Origin: JAAYDI01 sp052034005
GTDB lineage: Bacteria; Planctomycetota; Planctomycetia; Pirellulales; Pirellulaceae
Assembly: GCA_052034005.1 (NCBI GenBank)
Contig: JBPOJB010000023.1
Coordinates: 124,001 to 188,000 of the forward strand
DNA: 64,000 nucleotides
Direction of reading: 5' to 3'
Shown here: piece by piece, positions 1 through 8,700 of the stretch
How the letters are laid out: each line of letters begins with the position of its first letter
Position numbering within the stretch: position 1 is the stretch's first letter
The notes under the pieces: generated by a model
Seen by the model: only the letters and a program-made list of their open reading frames with translations
The model's database searches: none
Told to the model about the DNA's origin: nothing
Position numbers and translations under genes: made by a program

Positions 1-72
1 TTGGGCGGCGGGGGTGGTTGGCGTCACGAGGAGGGCCAGCAGGGCTGAGGTGGCAACAAGTGCGTGTGACAT
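1..72 (-). CDS. 5' end of an exported protein (partial, runs off the window)
   Basis: Only the first 24 codons are present; the gene reads leftward out of the window. They begin MSHALVATSALLALLV and continue into a Thr/Pro/Ala segment ending PAAQ, a textbook signal peptide with short n-region, Ala/Leu-rich core and small-residue cleavage area. A GAGGA element lies about nine bases before the ATG. The mature protein is outside the window, so its function cannot be stated. It follows the exported-protein gene at 265-1044 on the same strand after a gap of about 190 bases with no clear terminator. Confidence 0.6.
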   Translation of the reverse strand, partial: MSHALVATSALLALLVTPTTPAAQ

Positions 73-264
73 TCGGAGGGTTCCTCATCGGAGGGTTAAT
101 CTGGATGGCCGCCGCGAGGGTGAGGGCAGACTCTGACCGCCATCCTACCTCGGCTCCGAAGGCCCACCAAGAGCCCGGAGGTCGCGTGAGCGGGGGGGTA
201 GCGGACAGAAGGCCTCTGATTCCAGCCCGAACGCCCACCGTGGCGTGCCCAGGCGTGCCCGTCC

Positions 265-1044
265 CTATGGGGCCGTGTCGGGCGTGGCGTCCGGCAGCCG
301 GAAGTACTCACGAACCGTCACGTCCGTGAAGTCCGCCAGGCACGCGCCGACACGATCGATCTGCTTGCGATCGGTCTGCGACAGGCACCAGTTGGCCAGA
401 TGCTGGCTGCGCAGCACCTGCTTCCTGTCGGTCAACCCGTGCTTCTGCACGATGGTCCGCTCAATCGTCTTGGGCACTAGGCCGCGCGAGGCCAAGGCCG
501 CATTGAGCCGGATGCGTGCAAAGGGTGGTGGGTTCCCCTGCCGCATCGCGTTGAGCCGCGCGTACCAATCGGCAAACTGCTGATACTCGCCCGCCATCTC
601 CGCGGTTTTCGGCGTGATCCCTTCCGCCCGGTAGGTCATGCGGCCATTGGATAGCGCGATCCAGCCGTCGGCCTCCTCGGTCGTCTTCATCTGTTCGCCG
701 AGCAGGAATTCGCGATTGCCTTCGGCCAGCTGGGCCTTCATTTCGGCCACGTACGTGAGAATGTCCCCATCGAGCGACAACTGGGTCTTCACCTTCCGTT
801 GCGGGTCGAGCAATACGAGTCGGTTCCGGCTCCGGTCGAAGACCGTGATCTCCTGCGCGCCGGTGAGCAGGAAATCGTAGACCACTCCCTCCGCGAAGAT
901 CGTCCGCGTCTGCACGGCGGGGTCTCGCGCACCGTTGACGAACACATCCGTTTCCACGCGGAACTCGCTGGCCATGCAACACCACGGGAACCCACTACCG
1001 CCCAGGAGTATCAGACCACTGAGGATGAATCGCATCGAGCGCAT
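265..1044 (-). CDS. Exported protein of unknown function, 259 aa
   Basis: I do not recognise the family. The N-terminus MRSMRFILSGLILLGG is a signal peptide with likely cleavage near the MASEF segment. The mature part is mixed alpha/beta, with early beta-like runs (TIFAEGVVYDFLL, EITVFDRSRNRLVLLD) followed by a longer, probably helical C-terminal half. No catalytic motif, lipobox or membrane segment follows the signal. The ATG is preceded by AAGGA at good spacing. It diverges from the UDP-glucuronate decarboxylase gene across about 290 bases. The coding call rests on the signal peptide, sensible composition and start context. Confidence 0.7.
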   Translation of the reverse strand: MRSMRFILSGLILLGGSGFPWCCMASEFRVETDVFVNGARDPAVQTRTIFAEGVVYDFLLTGAQEITVFDRSRNRLVLLDPQRKVKTQLSLDGDILTYVAEMKAQLAEGNREFLLGEQMKTTEEADGWIALSNGRMTYRAEGITPKTAEMAGEYQQFADWYARLNAMRQGNPPPFARIRLNAALASRGLVPKTIERTIVQKHGLTDRKQVLRSQHLANWCLSQTDRKQIDRVGACLADFTDVTVREYFRLPDATPDTAP

Positions 1045-1152
1045 GGGACGCGTCCTTGCCGTGAGATGAGATCAACACCGAATCGCCCGCTCCGCGGGTA
1101 ATTTGCGGAGAATACCGCACGTGGCCACCCTGTGTCCACGGCAGTTCGCCGC

Positions 1153-1184
1153 ACCCGGACCCCCGGACCCCGGGACCCCGGGGA
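1153..1184. repeat. Short C/G-rich direct repeat
   Basis: Three imperfect tandem copies of a CCCGGACC-like unit lie between the divergent genes at 1044 and 1332. It is a simple-sequence patch with no obvious role and sits upstream of the predicted decarboxylase promoter. Confidence 0.4.
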
Positions 1185-1238
1185 ACGCGGCAGCCCGGCG
1201 GCGCCCCGCGCTGGGGATGGGCCCGACCGGCCGCCAAC

Positions 1239-1267
1239 TTGCCACCCGCGGGGCGGTGGCATATCTT
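1239..1267 (+). promoter_or_regulatory. Predicted sigma70-type promoter of the UDP-glucuronate decarboxylase gene
   Basis: TTGCCA (1239-1244, 5/6 match to the -35 consensus), a 17-base spacer, and TATCTT (1262-1267, 4/6 match to -10). The start point would be near 1274, giving a leader of about 58 bases before the ATG at 1332. Confidence 0.5.
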
Positions 1268-1331
1268 GGTTCCCGACGCACAGCGCCGACCTCCACAGGG
1301 CTCAGAAAATCAGAAAAAAGGTGGGACGGAC

Positions 1332-2303
1332 ATGTTGAAGCTCAAGCGGATTCTGGTGACCGGCGGGGCGGGCTTTCTCGGGTCTCACCTCTGCGAGCGG
1401 ATGGTGGAGGCGGGGCACGACGTGATCTGCCTGGACAATTTCTTCACCAGCCAGAAGAGCAACGTGGCCCACCTGCTGGGCGAGCCCAACTTCGAGCTGA
1501 TCCGCCACGACATCACCACCCCCATCTGGCTGGAGGTGGACCAGATCTACAACCTGGCCTGCCCGGCCGCGCCCGGGCACTACCAGTTCAACCCGATCAA
1601 GACGGTCAAGACGTCGGTCATGGGCGCCATCATCACGCTGGGGATGGCCAAGCGGTGCCGCGCCCGGATTCTGCAGGCGTCGACGAGCGAGGTCTACGGC
1701 GACCCGGAAGTACACCCGCAACCGGAATCCTATCGGGGCAATGTGAACCCGATCGGGCCGCGGGCCTGTTACGACGAGGGGAAGCGCGCGGCGGAAACGC
1801 TGTTCATGGACTACCACCGCATGAATCGCGTCGACATCCGCATCGCGCGGATCTTCAACACCTACGGCCCCCGGATGCATCCGTTTGACGGCCGCGTCGT
1901 GTCGAATTTCATCCGGCAGGCGCTGCAAGGCGATGACCTGACGATCTTCGGCGACGGGCGGCAGACCCGTTCCTTCTGCTACCGCGACGACCTGGTCGAA
2001 GGCCTGATCCGGATGATGGACGCCCCGGATGCGGTGGGCCCGCTGAACTTGGGGAACCCGGACGAGTTCACGATCCAGCAGTTGGCCGAACTGGTCATCG
2101 ACCTCACCGGCAGCCGCTCCAAGGTCGTCTATCAGCCGCTCCCGACCGACGATCCTGCGCGGCGGCGTCCGGATATCACGTTGGCCCGCCAACAGCTCGG
2201 CTGGACGCCCAAGGTGCGGCTGCGCGAAGGCCTGGAGAAGACGATCGACTGGTTCCGGTCGATCGACTACGAGCACTTCCGCCCGCCGACACCCAACTAC
2301 TGA
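1332..2303 (+). CDS. UDP-glucuronic acid decarboxylase (UDP-xylose synthase type), 323 aa
   Basis: An extended SDR enzyme expected to oxidise and decarboxylate UDP-glucuronate to UDP-xylose for surface polysaccharide synthesis in the cytoplasm. Residues about 5-15 carry the NAD-binding motif TGGAGFLGSHL. The UXS-typical segment YNLACPAAPGHYQ is followed by the catalytic area STSEVYGDPEVHPQPE and the YDEGKRAAE motif (YxxxK). The run ARIFNTYGPRM and the later GDGRQTRSFCYRDD are also family hallmarks. The ATG at 1332 is preferred over upstream codons because it starts directly before the Rossmann strand and follows AAGGTGGG. The gene overlaps the end of the convergent VanZ-like gene by seven bases. 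Confidence 0.92.
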   Translation: MLKLKRILVTGGAGFLGSHLCERMVEAGHDVICLDNFFTSQKSNVAHLLGEPNFELIRHDITTPIWLEVDQIYNLACPAAPGHYQFNPIKTVKTSVMGAIITLGMAKRCRARILQASTSEVYGDPEVHPQPESYRGNVNPIGPRACYDEGKRAAETLFMDYHRMNRVDIRIARIFNTYGPRMHPFDGRVVSNFIRQALQGDDLTIFGDGRQTRSFCYRDDLVEGLIRMMDAPDAVGPLNLGNPDEFTIQQLAELVIDLTGSRSKVVYQPLPTDDPARRRPDITLARQQLGWTPKVRLREGLEKTIDWFRSIDYEHFRPPTPNY

Positions 2304-2710
2304 GCATGCCGCCCGGTTCGCCGCCACGCCCAGCGTCCGAGCGGCTCGACGACGCAGAAGACGGCCACCCCGGTCAACGTGCCCAGCAGGTCGTAGCACC
2401 AGTCGCCCAGGTCACCAAAGCGACCTGGAATGAACGTCTGAGTCAACTCGTCCAGCGCGCCGTAGAGCCCGGCGACCAGCACGGCGAAGACGGGGCCGCA
2501 CCACAGGAAACGGCGGCGGGTCGCCCACGCCCACGCCAGCAGGAACGCGAAACCCGCGTACGCCGTGAAGTGCAACGTCTTGTCGCTGTACGGCGTTTCC
2601 GGCACGGCGGAGCCGGGCAGGTGCGTGCCCAACAGCATGGCCGCCCAATAGGCCAGCACCGCGCCGGTCGAAACGTGAGACCACTTGAGAGCAGCATACT
2701 TCCCGATCAC
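2297..2710 (-). CDS. VanZ-like small membrane protein, 137 aa
   Basis: A four-helix membrane protein of the VanZ-like family. Family hallmarks are visible: PYSDKTLHFTAYAGFAFLL (the D-K-x-x-H-F region), then ALDELTQTFIPGRFGDLGDW, matching the conserved E-x-x-Q...R...D-x-x-x-D pattern. Predicted helices lie near residues 15-30, 45-62, 68-88 and 106-125. VanZ confers low-level teicoplanin resistance in enterococci, but most relatives are uncharacterised, so no resistance role is claimed. Its 3' end overlaps that of the decarboxylase gene. Confidence 0.85.
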   Translation of the reverse strand: MIGKYAALKWSHVSTGAVLAYWAAMLLGTHLPGSAVPETPYSDKTLHFTAYAGFAFLLAWAWATRRRFLWCGPVFAVLVAGLYGALDELTQTFIPGRFGDLGDWCYDLLGTLTGVAVFCVVEPLGRWAWRRTGRHAQ

Positions 2711-2852
2711 GAGCCTTGCCCTGTCGCGGGGGACGCCCCCGGAATGACCGACCGCCGGCCGGCAAACCGACCCCGCGGCAAACCAAAAAACAAGTAGAAT
2801 ACTCTACCATGTTCGCTCGAACCCTGCGCACCCCGTTACCGGAGATTCCGCC

Positions 2853-3566
2853 ATGCCCCGCTCAACGGTGATCCCCACAGCCCTCGCCACACTGCTCGCC
2901 CTGGCCCTGTCAGCCCCGTCACCCCGACTCTGGGGTCAGGACACGGGGAAAGAACGCAACCCCGCCGCGGGCACGGAGGACCGTCCGGCGTGGAAGCCCC
3001 TGTTCGACGGCAAGACGCTGGACGGGTGGAAAGAAACCGAGTTCGGCGGTCAGGGTCACGTGACCGTCGAAGAGGGCAGCATCATCTTGGGGCTCGGCAG
3101 CTCCTTAACCGGGATCACCTACACGAAAGAGTTCCCCCACTGCGATTACGAGATCCAATGGGAGGGCCGCCGGCTGGACGGCGTGGATTTTTTCAGCACC
3201 TTGACGTTCCCCGTCCAAGACTCGTTTTGCAGTCTGGTGCTCGGCGGCTGGGGTGGCGGCGTCGTGGGCATCTCCTGCATCGATCACAACGATGCGTCGA
3301 TGAACGAAACCACCACGTACGCGAAGTTCGACCGCGGCAAGTGGTATCGCATTCGGCTCCAGGTGCGTCCGCAGCGAATCCGTGCCTGGATCGACGACAA
3401 GCAGGTCGTGGATGTGAACACCGCCGGGCGTCGGCTCACGACGCGGTTCGAGGTGCGGCGGTCCGAGCCGCTGGGTTTCGCGACGTGGGAGACGCGGGGC
3501 GCCGTGCGCGCCATAGAGTACCGCGTGCTGCCGCCGGAAACCGAAACACGCCCACCCACTGAATGA
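2853..3566 (+). CDS. Secreted DUF1080 / 3-keto-disaccharide hydrolase-like protein, 237 aa
   Basis: Signal peptide at residues 1-28, then a concanavalin-like beta-sandwich of the DUF1080 family. The family opening WKPLFDGKTLDGWKET lies at about residues 47-62, and the core strands HCDYEIQWEGRR, GKWYRIRLQVRP and RIRAWIDDKQVVDV follow. Members are extremely abundant in planctomycetes and some cleave 3-keto-glycosides; substrate here is unknown. The sequence GGWGGGVVGISCIDH is a variation in the middle of the fold. The stop overlaps the start of tadA (ATGA), so the two are probably translated together. Confidence 0.88.
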   Translation: MPRSTVIPTALATLLALALSAPSPRLWGQDTGKERNPAAGTEDRPAWKPLFDGKTLDGWKETEFGGQGHVTVEEGSIILGLGSSLTGITYTKEFPHCDYEIQWEGRRLDGVDFFSTLTFPVQDSFCSLVLGGWGGGVVGISCIDHNDASMNETTTYAKFDRGKWYRIRLQVRPQRIRAWIDDKQVVDVNTAGRRLTTRFEVRRSEPLGFATWETRGAVRAIEYRVLPPETETRPPTE

Positions 3567-4033
3567 CGGCATCCATGGACGAGCAATTCATGCGGCTGGC
3601 GCTGCGCGAGGCCGAGCTGGCCTGGCAGGAGAACGAGGTCCCGATCGGCGCGGTGATCGTGCAGGACGAACGTGTGATCGCCGCAGCCCACAACCAGCGG
3701 GAACAACTGCGCGATCCGACCGCACACGCCGAAATGATCGCCATTACGCAAGCAGCCAGCGCGCTGGGCAACTGGCGCCTCGAACGCTGCGTGCTCTACG
3801 TCACACTCGAGCCCTGCCCGATGTGCGCGGGCGCCATCGTGCTTGCACGCATAGCCCGGGTTGTCTATGGGGCCGCCGACCCCAAGGCCGGCGCCGTCGC
3901 CTCGCTCTATCGCCTGCTGGAGGACCCGCGGCTGAACCACAACTGTGAAGTGGTTCCCGGTATCCTCGCCGACACCTGCGGTCAAATGCTCACCGCCTTC
4001 TTTCAGAACCAGCGCCGTTTGGGCAAGGGATGA
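3563..4033 (+). CDS. tadA: tRNA adenosine(34) deaminase
   Basis: Zinc-dependent deaminase that converts A34 to inosine in tRNA-Arg(ACG), allowing wobble decoding. The cytidine/deoxycytidylate deaminase signature is intact: HAEM with the catalytic Glu at about residue 55, and PCPMCAGAI with the two zinc cysteines at about residues 85-88. The YGAADPKAGAVASLY and LNHNCEVVPGI segments are typical of TadA. The 156-residue length fits the family. The first ATG overlaps the preceding stop codon; an internal ATG four codons later (MDEQFMRLAL) is an alternative start. Confidence 0.95.
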   Translation: MTASMDEQFMRLALREAELAWQENEVPIGAVIVQDERVIAAAHNQREQLRDPTAHAEMIAITQAASALGNWRLERCVLYVTLEPCPMCAGAIVLARIARVVYGAADPKAGAVASLYRLLEDPRLNHNCEVVPGILADTCGQMLTAFFQNQRRLGKG

Positions 4034-4233
4034 CCCACATCGACCGCAAAGTCACCCCAATCGGCAAAGTTTTCTTAACCCCTACGATCCATCTGACCGA
4101 CAAAAGGTAACAAGATGATCGTCCGGTCCGCCCTGTTGGGGGTTGCGCTGGGTGGGCTGCCGCACCCTGACGGCGCCAGCACCCCGGCAAGTTGACCGTG
4201 AACTGCACGGAGCGAGCAGATTCCTGAGGTCCG

Positions 4234-5631
4234 ATGTCCATGTTGCCGCGCCTGACCGTATCCGCCGTAGTGAGCGTCGTAATCCTGGTTTGCCTGACGG
4301 CGGGGCGGGTCGCATCGCCTGCCGAGTTTCGCACGTCCGTCCGGGGCCAGCCGCTGGTGCGGCGCGCGGCCTATCAGACACCGGCCACTACGTTCCCCGA
4401 CGCGCCTCAACTGGCCGAGCCGCTGCCCGAGCCGTTGGCCATGCCCGGCGCTCGCGGCGCGTTGCGTGCCGAACGGCTCCCGGCCGCAGTCAACTCGTTC
4501 GGAGCCGGCGCATCCTACGATTACCTGGACGACGACTGCGCAGCCGGCTGTGATCCGGTCTGTTACGGCCCACCTCCCTGCTTCACCTACTGGAGTTCCT
4601 TCGAGTTCCTTCTGTGGTGGCGGCAGAACCAGCCGATGCCGGCGCTGGTGACGACCAGTCCGCCGGACACGGAGTGGGACATCGCCGGCGTGCGCGGTGT
4701 GCCGACGACGCAGGTCTTGTATCCCAGCGACGAACAAGGGGGCAATGCCCGGCCGGGCGGCCGCTTGTCACTGGGCCTGTGGTGCGATCCGTGCCAGGTC
4801 TCGGGGTTCGGCGGGCAGTTCTATTGGCTGGGTGACATGACCGCGAATTACCATGCCGACAGCGACCTGTACCCGATCCTGGCGCGCCCGTTTTTCAATC
4901 TGGCGTTGAGCCGCGAAGACGCCGACCTGGTGGCCTATCCGGGTCGCACCGTAGGCACCATATCCGTCGACAGCAATTCGGATGTGGGTGGTGGAGACGT
5001 GTTCTTCCGGCGCATGCTGGTGCGCGACGACATTCGCCGCGTCGATCTGCTGGCCGGCTACCAATTCGCCGCAATCGACAGCAGCCTGTTGATCACCTCG
5101 AACCGTGTCTCGGTCGAGCAGGGCGGGAACATTGCGTACGGGACCGTGATCGACATGTACGATATGTTCAACGCGACGAACCGTTACCACGCAGGCGAGA
5201 TCGGGCTCGTCGCAGAGTTCGATCACCCGACGGTCACCTGGAGCGTGCTGGCCAAGGTCGGCCTGGGCAACATGAAACAGCGTACGACGATCATCGGCCA
5301 GACCGCAGTGGCGGTCCCCCCCAGCTTCATCCCGGCGATCTCGTCCGGCGGATTGCTCGCGCGGAGCACGAACATGGGCGTCTACGAGCGGGACCAGTTC
5401 ACCGTCTCGCCGGAGGTCCAGTTGTCTGCGGCATTCCACCTAAACGGCTGCGTCGACCTGCTTTGCGGATACTCCTTCATTTACTGGAACCACGTGGCGC
5501 AGGCCAGCGGGCAGATCGACGACGTGATCAACCCCTCCCCGCGGCTGGGTGATCCGCGCCCCGCTTTCCTCGACCGGGACTCTGACTTCTTCGTGCACGG
5601 CCTGAATTTCGGTATCCAGGTCATCTGGTAG
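4234..5631 (+). CDS. BBP7 family outer-membrane beta-barrel protein, 465 aa
   Basis: Planctomycete-type beta-barrel of the BBP7 family. A signal peptide (residues 1-28, VVSVVILVCLTAG core) is followed by a Pro-rich spacer and the family entry CFTYWSSFEFLLWW at about residues 114-127. Alternating aromatic and small residues run to the C-terminus, which ends FFVHGLNFGIQVIW, with a terminal aromatic residue as in other outer-membrane barrels. Segments such as GRLSLGLWCDPCQ, DLLAGYQF and WSVLAKVGLGNMKQ match the second copy at 48884-50209. GAGG lies before the ATG. Function is unknown; a porin or structural wall role is only inferred. Confidence 0.85.
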   Translation: MSMLPRLTVSAVVSVVILVCLTAGRVASPAEFRTSVRGQPLVRRAAYQTPATTFPDAPQLAEPLPEPLAMPGARGALRAERLPAAVNSFGAGASYDYLDDDCAAGCDPVCYGPPPCFTYWSSFEFLLWWRQNQPMPALVTTSPPDTEWDIAGVRGVPTTQVLYPSDEQGGNARPGGRLSLGLWCDPCQVSGFGGQFYWLGDMTANYHADSDLYPILARPFFNLALSREDADLVAYPGRTVGTISVDSNSDVGGGDVFFRRMLVRDDIRRVDLLAGYQFAAIDSSLLITSNRVSVEQGGNIAYGTVIDMYDMFNATNRYHAGEIGLVAEFDHPTVTWSVLAKVGLGNMKQRTTIIGQTAVAVPPSFIPAISSGGLLARSTNMGVYERDQFTVSPEVQLSAAFHLNGCVDLLCGYSFIYWNHVAQASGQIDDVINPSPRLGDPRPAFLDRDSDFFVHGLNFGIQVIW

Positions 5632-5713
5632 GCGTGGTGCGACCAGGGGGCGTATCGCGTGGCGGCGACCGCAGACAGCCGGCCGGTGCGTCTGATGCAC
5701 ACGGGTTGCAGGT

Positions 5714-8700
5714 TCAATCCAGCAGCGAATCGGCCTCCTGTTCGGCGAGGATGCTATCGAGGGTTTCGGCGTAGTCGTGGCCGTCGGGTCGCAGGTAATC
5801 CAGCCACGGTTCTCCGCCGAAACCGCCGTCTTGGGCCGCCTCGGACTGGGCCATCAGCAGTTCCGTCGCCCGATACGCGTCGGCTGGAGTAGCGGCCATC
5901 AAGACCGTTGTCACCGATTCGCCTTCGCCTTCGGCTTCTCCGTGGGCCGGCCCGCAGGTGGCGCACATGACGTTGGGGAACAGGACGGACGGTGCGGCGA
6001 CGATCCGGACGAGTTGCGTCGCGCCGGACACGCCCAGCCGCTGCACCTGCCGCGGATCCAGGAAGTCCAGCATCGTCGAGTGCGTGCTGGAACTGGAGGC
6101 GGTGCTCGCCAGCAACTTGGCGGAGGTCTGGTTCGCCTGGAGCTGAAGCGCCAGTGTCTGGGCCTGGGACCAGCCGCGCTGGATGGCGTACCACTGTCCG
6201 GTCCCCGCCGGGTTGGCGGTGGCCAGGACCGAATCTCGCGGCGTGGACGCACAGAAATCGAATATGGAAATGTACGCCGCCTTCCTGCCGCGCTCTCCGA
6301 AGTTCAGGTTCTGGCCGTTCACGTTCTGAGCCAGCACAACGGTCAACTCATTGGCGGCCGTGGCGGTGCCCAACGCGCCTCCGGAGACGATCCCATCGAT
6401 CAGGAACTCCGGCTGCGTCTGCCGGATCTTGTATGTGCCGGGCGCGAGCTGGGTGAACTCATAGTAGCCGCGGGCGTCGGTCGTCGCCGTCATGTTGACC
6501 GCCGCACCCGTGCTGCTCACGCCGGAGAGGGTCATGATGATCCCGCACAACGGCGTCTCCACCGCCTCTTTGACGCCGTTGTTGTTCACGTCGATGTATG
6601 CGTAGCCCGACAGGCTGCTCGGGATATACTCCGACACGGTCACCGTCACCGTGGCGGTCGCCGTGGCGCCGCCCGGATCGGTGATCGTATAGGTGAACGT
6701 CTCGGTGCCCGAATAGTTGGCCGGGGGCGTGTATTGGATCTTCGTGCCGTTCTGGACGATCGCGACGGTCCCGCCAGCCGAGGGCGTGCCGACGGCGATG
6801 ATCGTGAGCGTTTCGTTCTCATCGGGCGCCGAACTGTCGTTGGCCAGCACGTCGATCAGGGTGGCCGGGCCGTTCTTGAAGGCCGTGGCCGTGTCGTCGT
6901 TGGCCGTGGGTGGGTCGTTCGTGCCGGTGACGATCACCGTCACACTGGCCTGGGCCGTCCCGCCGTGGCCGTCGCTGATCGTGTACTGGAACAGCTCCGT
7001 GCCGAAGAAGTCCGCCGCCGGCGTATAGATGAGGCTCAGCTTGTCTTCCGCGATGGTGACCGTGCCGCCCCGGTTCGGGGTCGTGGTGCTGACGATTGTC
7101 AGCGTCTCCTGCTCATCCCCCTGCGTGCTGTCGTTAGCCAGCACGTCCAGCGTGTTGCCGACGCTATCCTCCATGACGGTGAACACGTCGTTGGTTGCCA
7201 GAGGCGGGTCGTTCACTTCCGTCACGGTCACGGTGACGGTGGCGGTGGATGTGCCGCCGTGCCCGTCGGTGATCGTGTAGGTGAAAGTCTCAATGCCGTA
7301 GAAATTCTCGGCCGGCGTGTAGAGCACGCTGTCTCTGGCGGCCGAGATGGTGACGGACCCGCCCGCCGACGGAATGCCAACGCTCACCACCTGCAGGGTC
7401 TCCCCCGTATCGGGTGCGATCAGGTCGTTGTCCAACACCCGCAGCACCACGTTGACCGCATCCTCGGCGACGACGAACGTATCATCCACGGCGGTCGGAT
7501 CGTCGTTGGTCCCCGTCACCGTCACCGTGACGATCGCGGACTTCTCGCCGCTCCCGTCGCTGGCCGTGTAGGTGAAGGTCTCGATGCCGAAGAAGTCGGG
7601 GGCGGGCGTGTACAGGACCGTCTTCCCGTCGGCGGCGATAGTGACCGTGCCGCCCTGGCTGGGCGTCCCGACCGCTGTGATCGTCAGCGACCCGGTCGAA
7701 CCAGGGTGGAACGCATCGTTGGCCAGTACGTCCAGGGAGGTGGCCGGACTGTCCTCGACCACGGTGAACGTATCGGGGTTGACATCGAAGGGGGGATGGA
7801 TGGTCAGCGTGATCGAGCCGTACCCGATGTCGTCGCTGGAGACGGCCTGATCCAGGTCGTAGAGCAACACGTCGTGGTCGGGCAGCACATCAGCCGGGTC
7901 GGCCGTGAAGGTCGCGATCCCCGCTCCGATCGCCTTCATCGGCAGGCTCCACACCAGGAACTCGCCGCCGCCCAGCCGCTTGAGATTGGACAACGCACCC
8001 GCCTCGTCGATCAGGCCGGCGGTGGCCAGGCTGCCGGCCTGGCCGTTGGGATACGCGGTCTCGTTGAACTGCAGCACGCCGTTGACGCTCACCAACAGTC
8101 CGTTGTAGACCACGTCCAGGAACGCGCCGAAGACACCGTGGGGCTCATCGCGCAGGTCCTGGACGTACACTTTCAACAGGAACTCGTCCCCCACATCGAC
8201 CGACGTGATCGGCGTCCCGCTGGTATCGGTCACTTCCAGGCGGAAGACCACCATCACGTCCGAAGACACCTCCACGCTCAGATCCTGCTGGCGCGTGTTC
8301 CCTGCCGCGTCGGTCATCACGATCGCAAACGACTGGAGGCCCAGTTGGGTGCCGGTCGGAGTCCAGGTCAAGACGCCGGTGGCGGGCGTGATCGACGCGC
8401 CGGCCGGCGCGTTGATCAGCGTGTAGGTCGCGCCGGTCGCGCCCTCCTCGGGATTCTGAGCGTCGTACGTCAGTTGGACCCCGACGGTGGCCGTGGTGGG
8501 CGGTGTCGAGGTGAAGTCGCCCGGGGGCGTCCGGTCAAGCGTCACGTTCAGCGGCGTCGAGGCCTCGCTCTCCAGGCCGTTGACCACCTGCGTGGCATGC
8601 ACCGCATAGGTCCCATCCGCGAAGCTCGCCAGGCCGGACGTCGTAATCGAAACGGTCGCCCCGCTGGCTGTGGCTTGACCCAGCAGCGTGCTGCCGTGAT

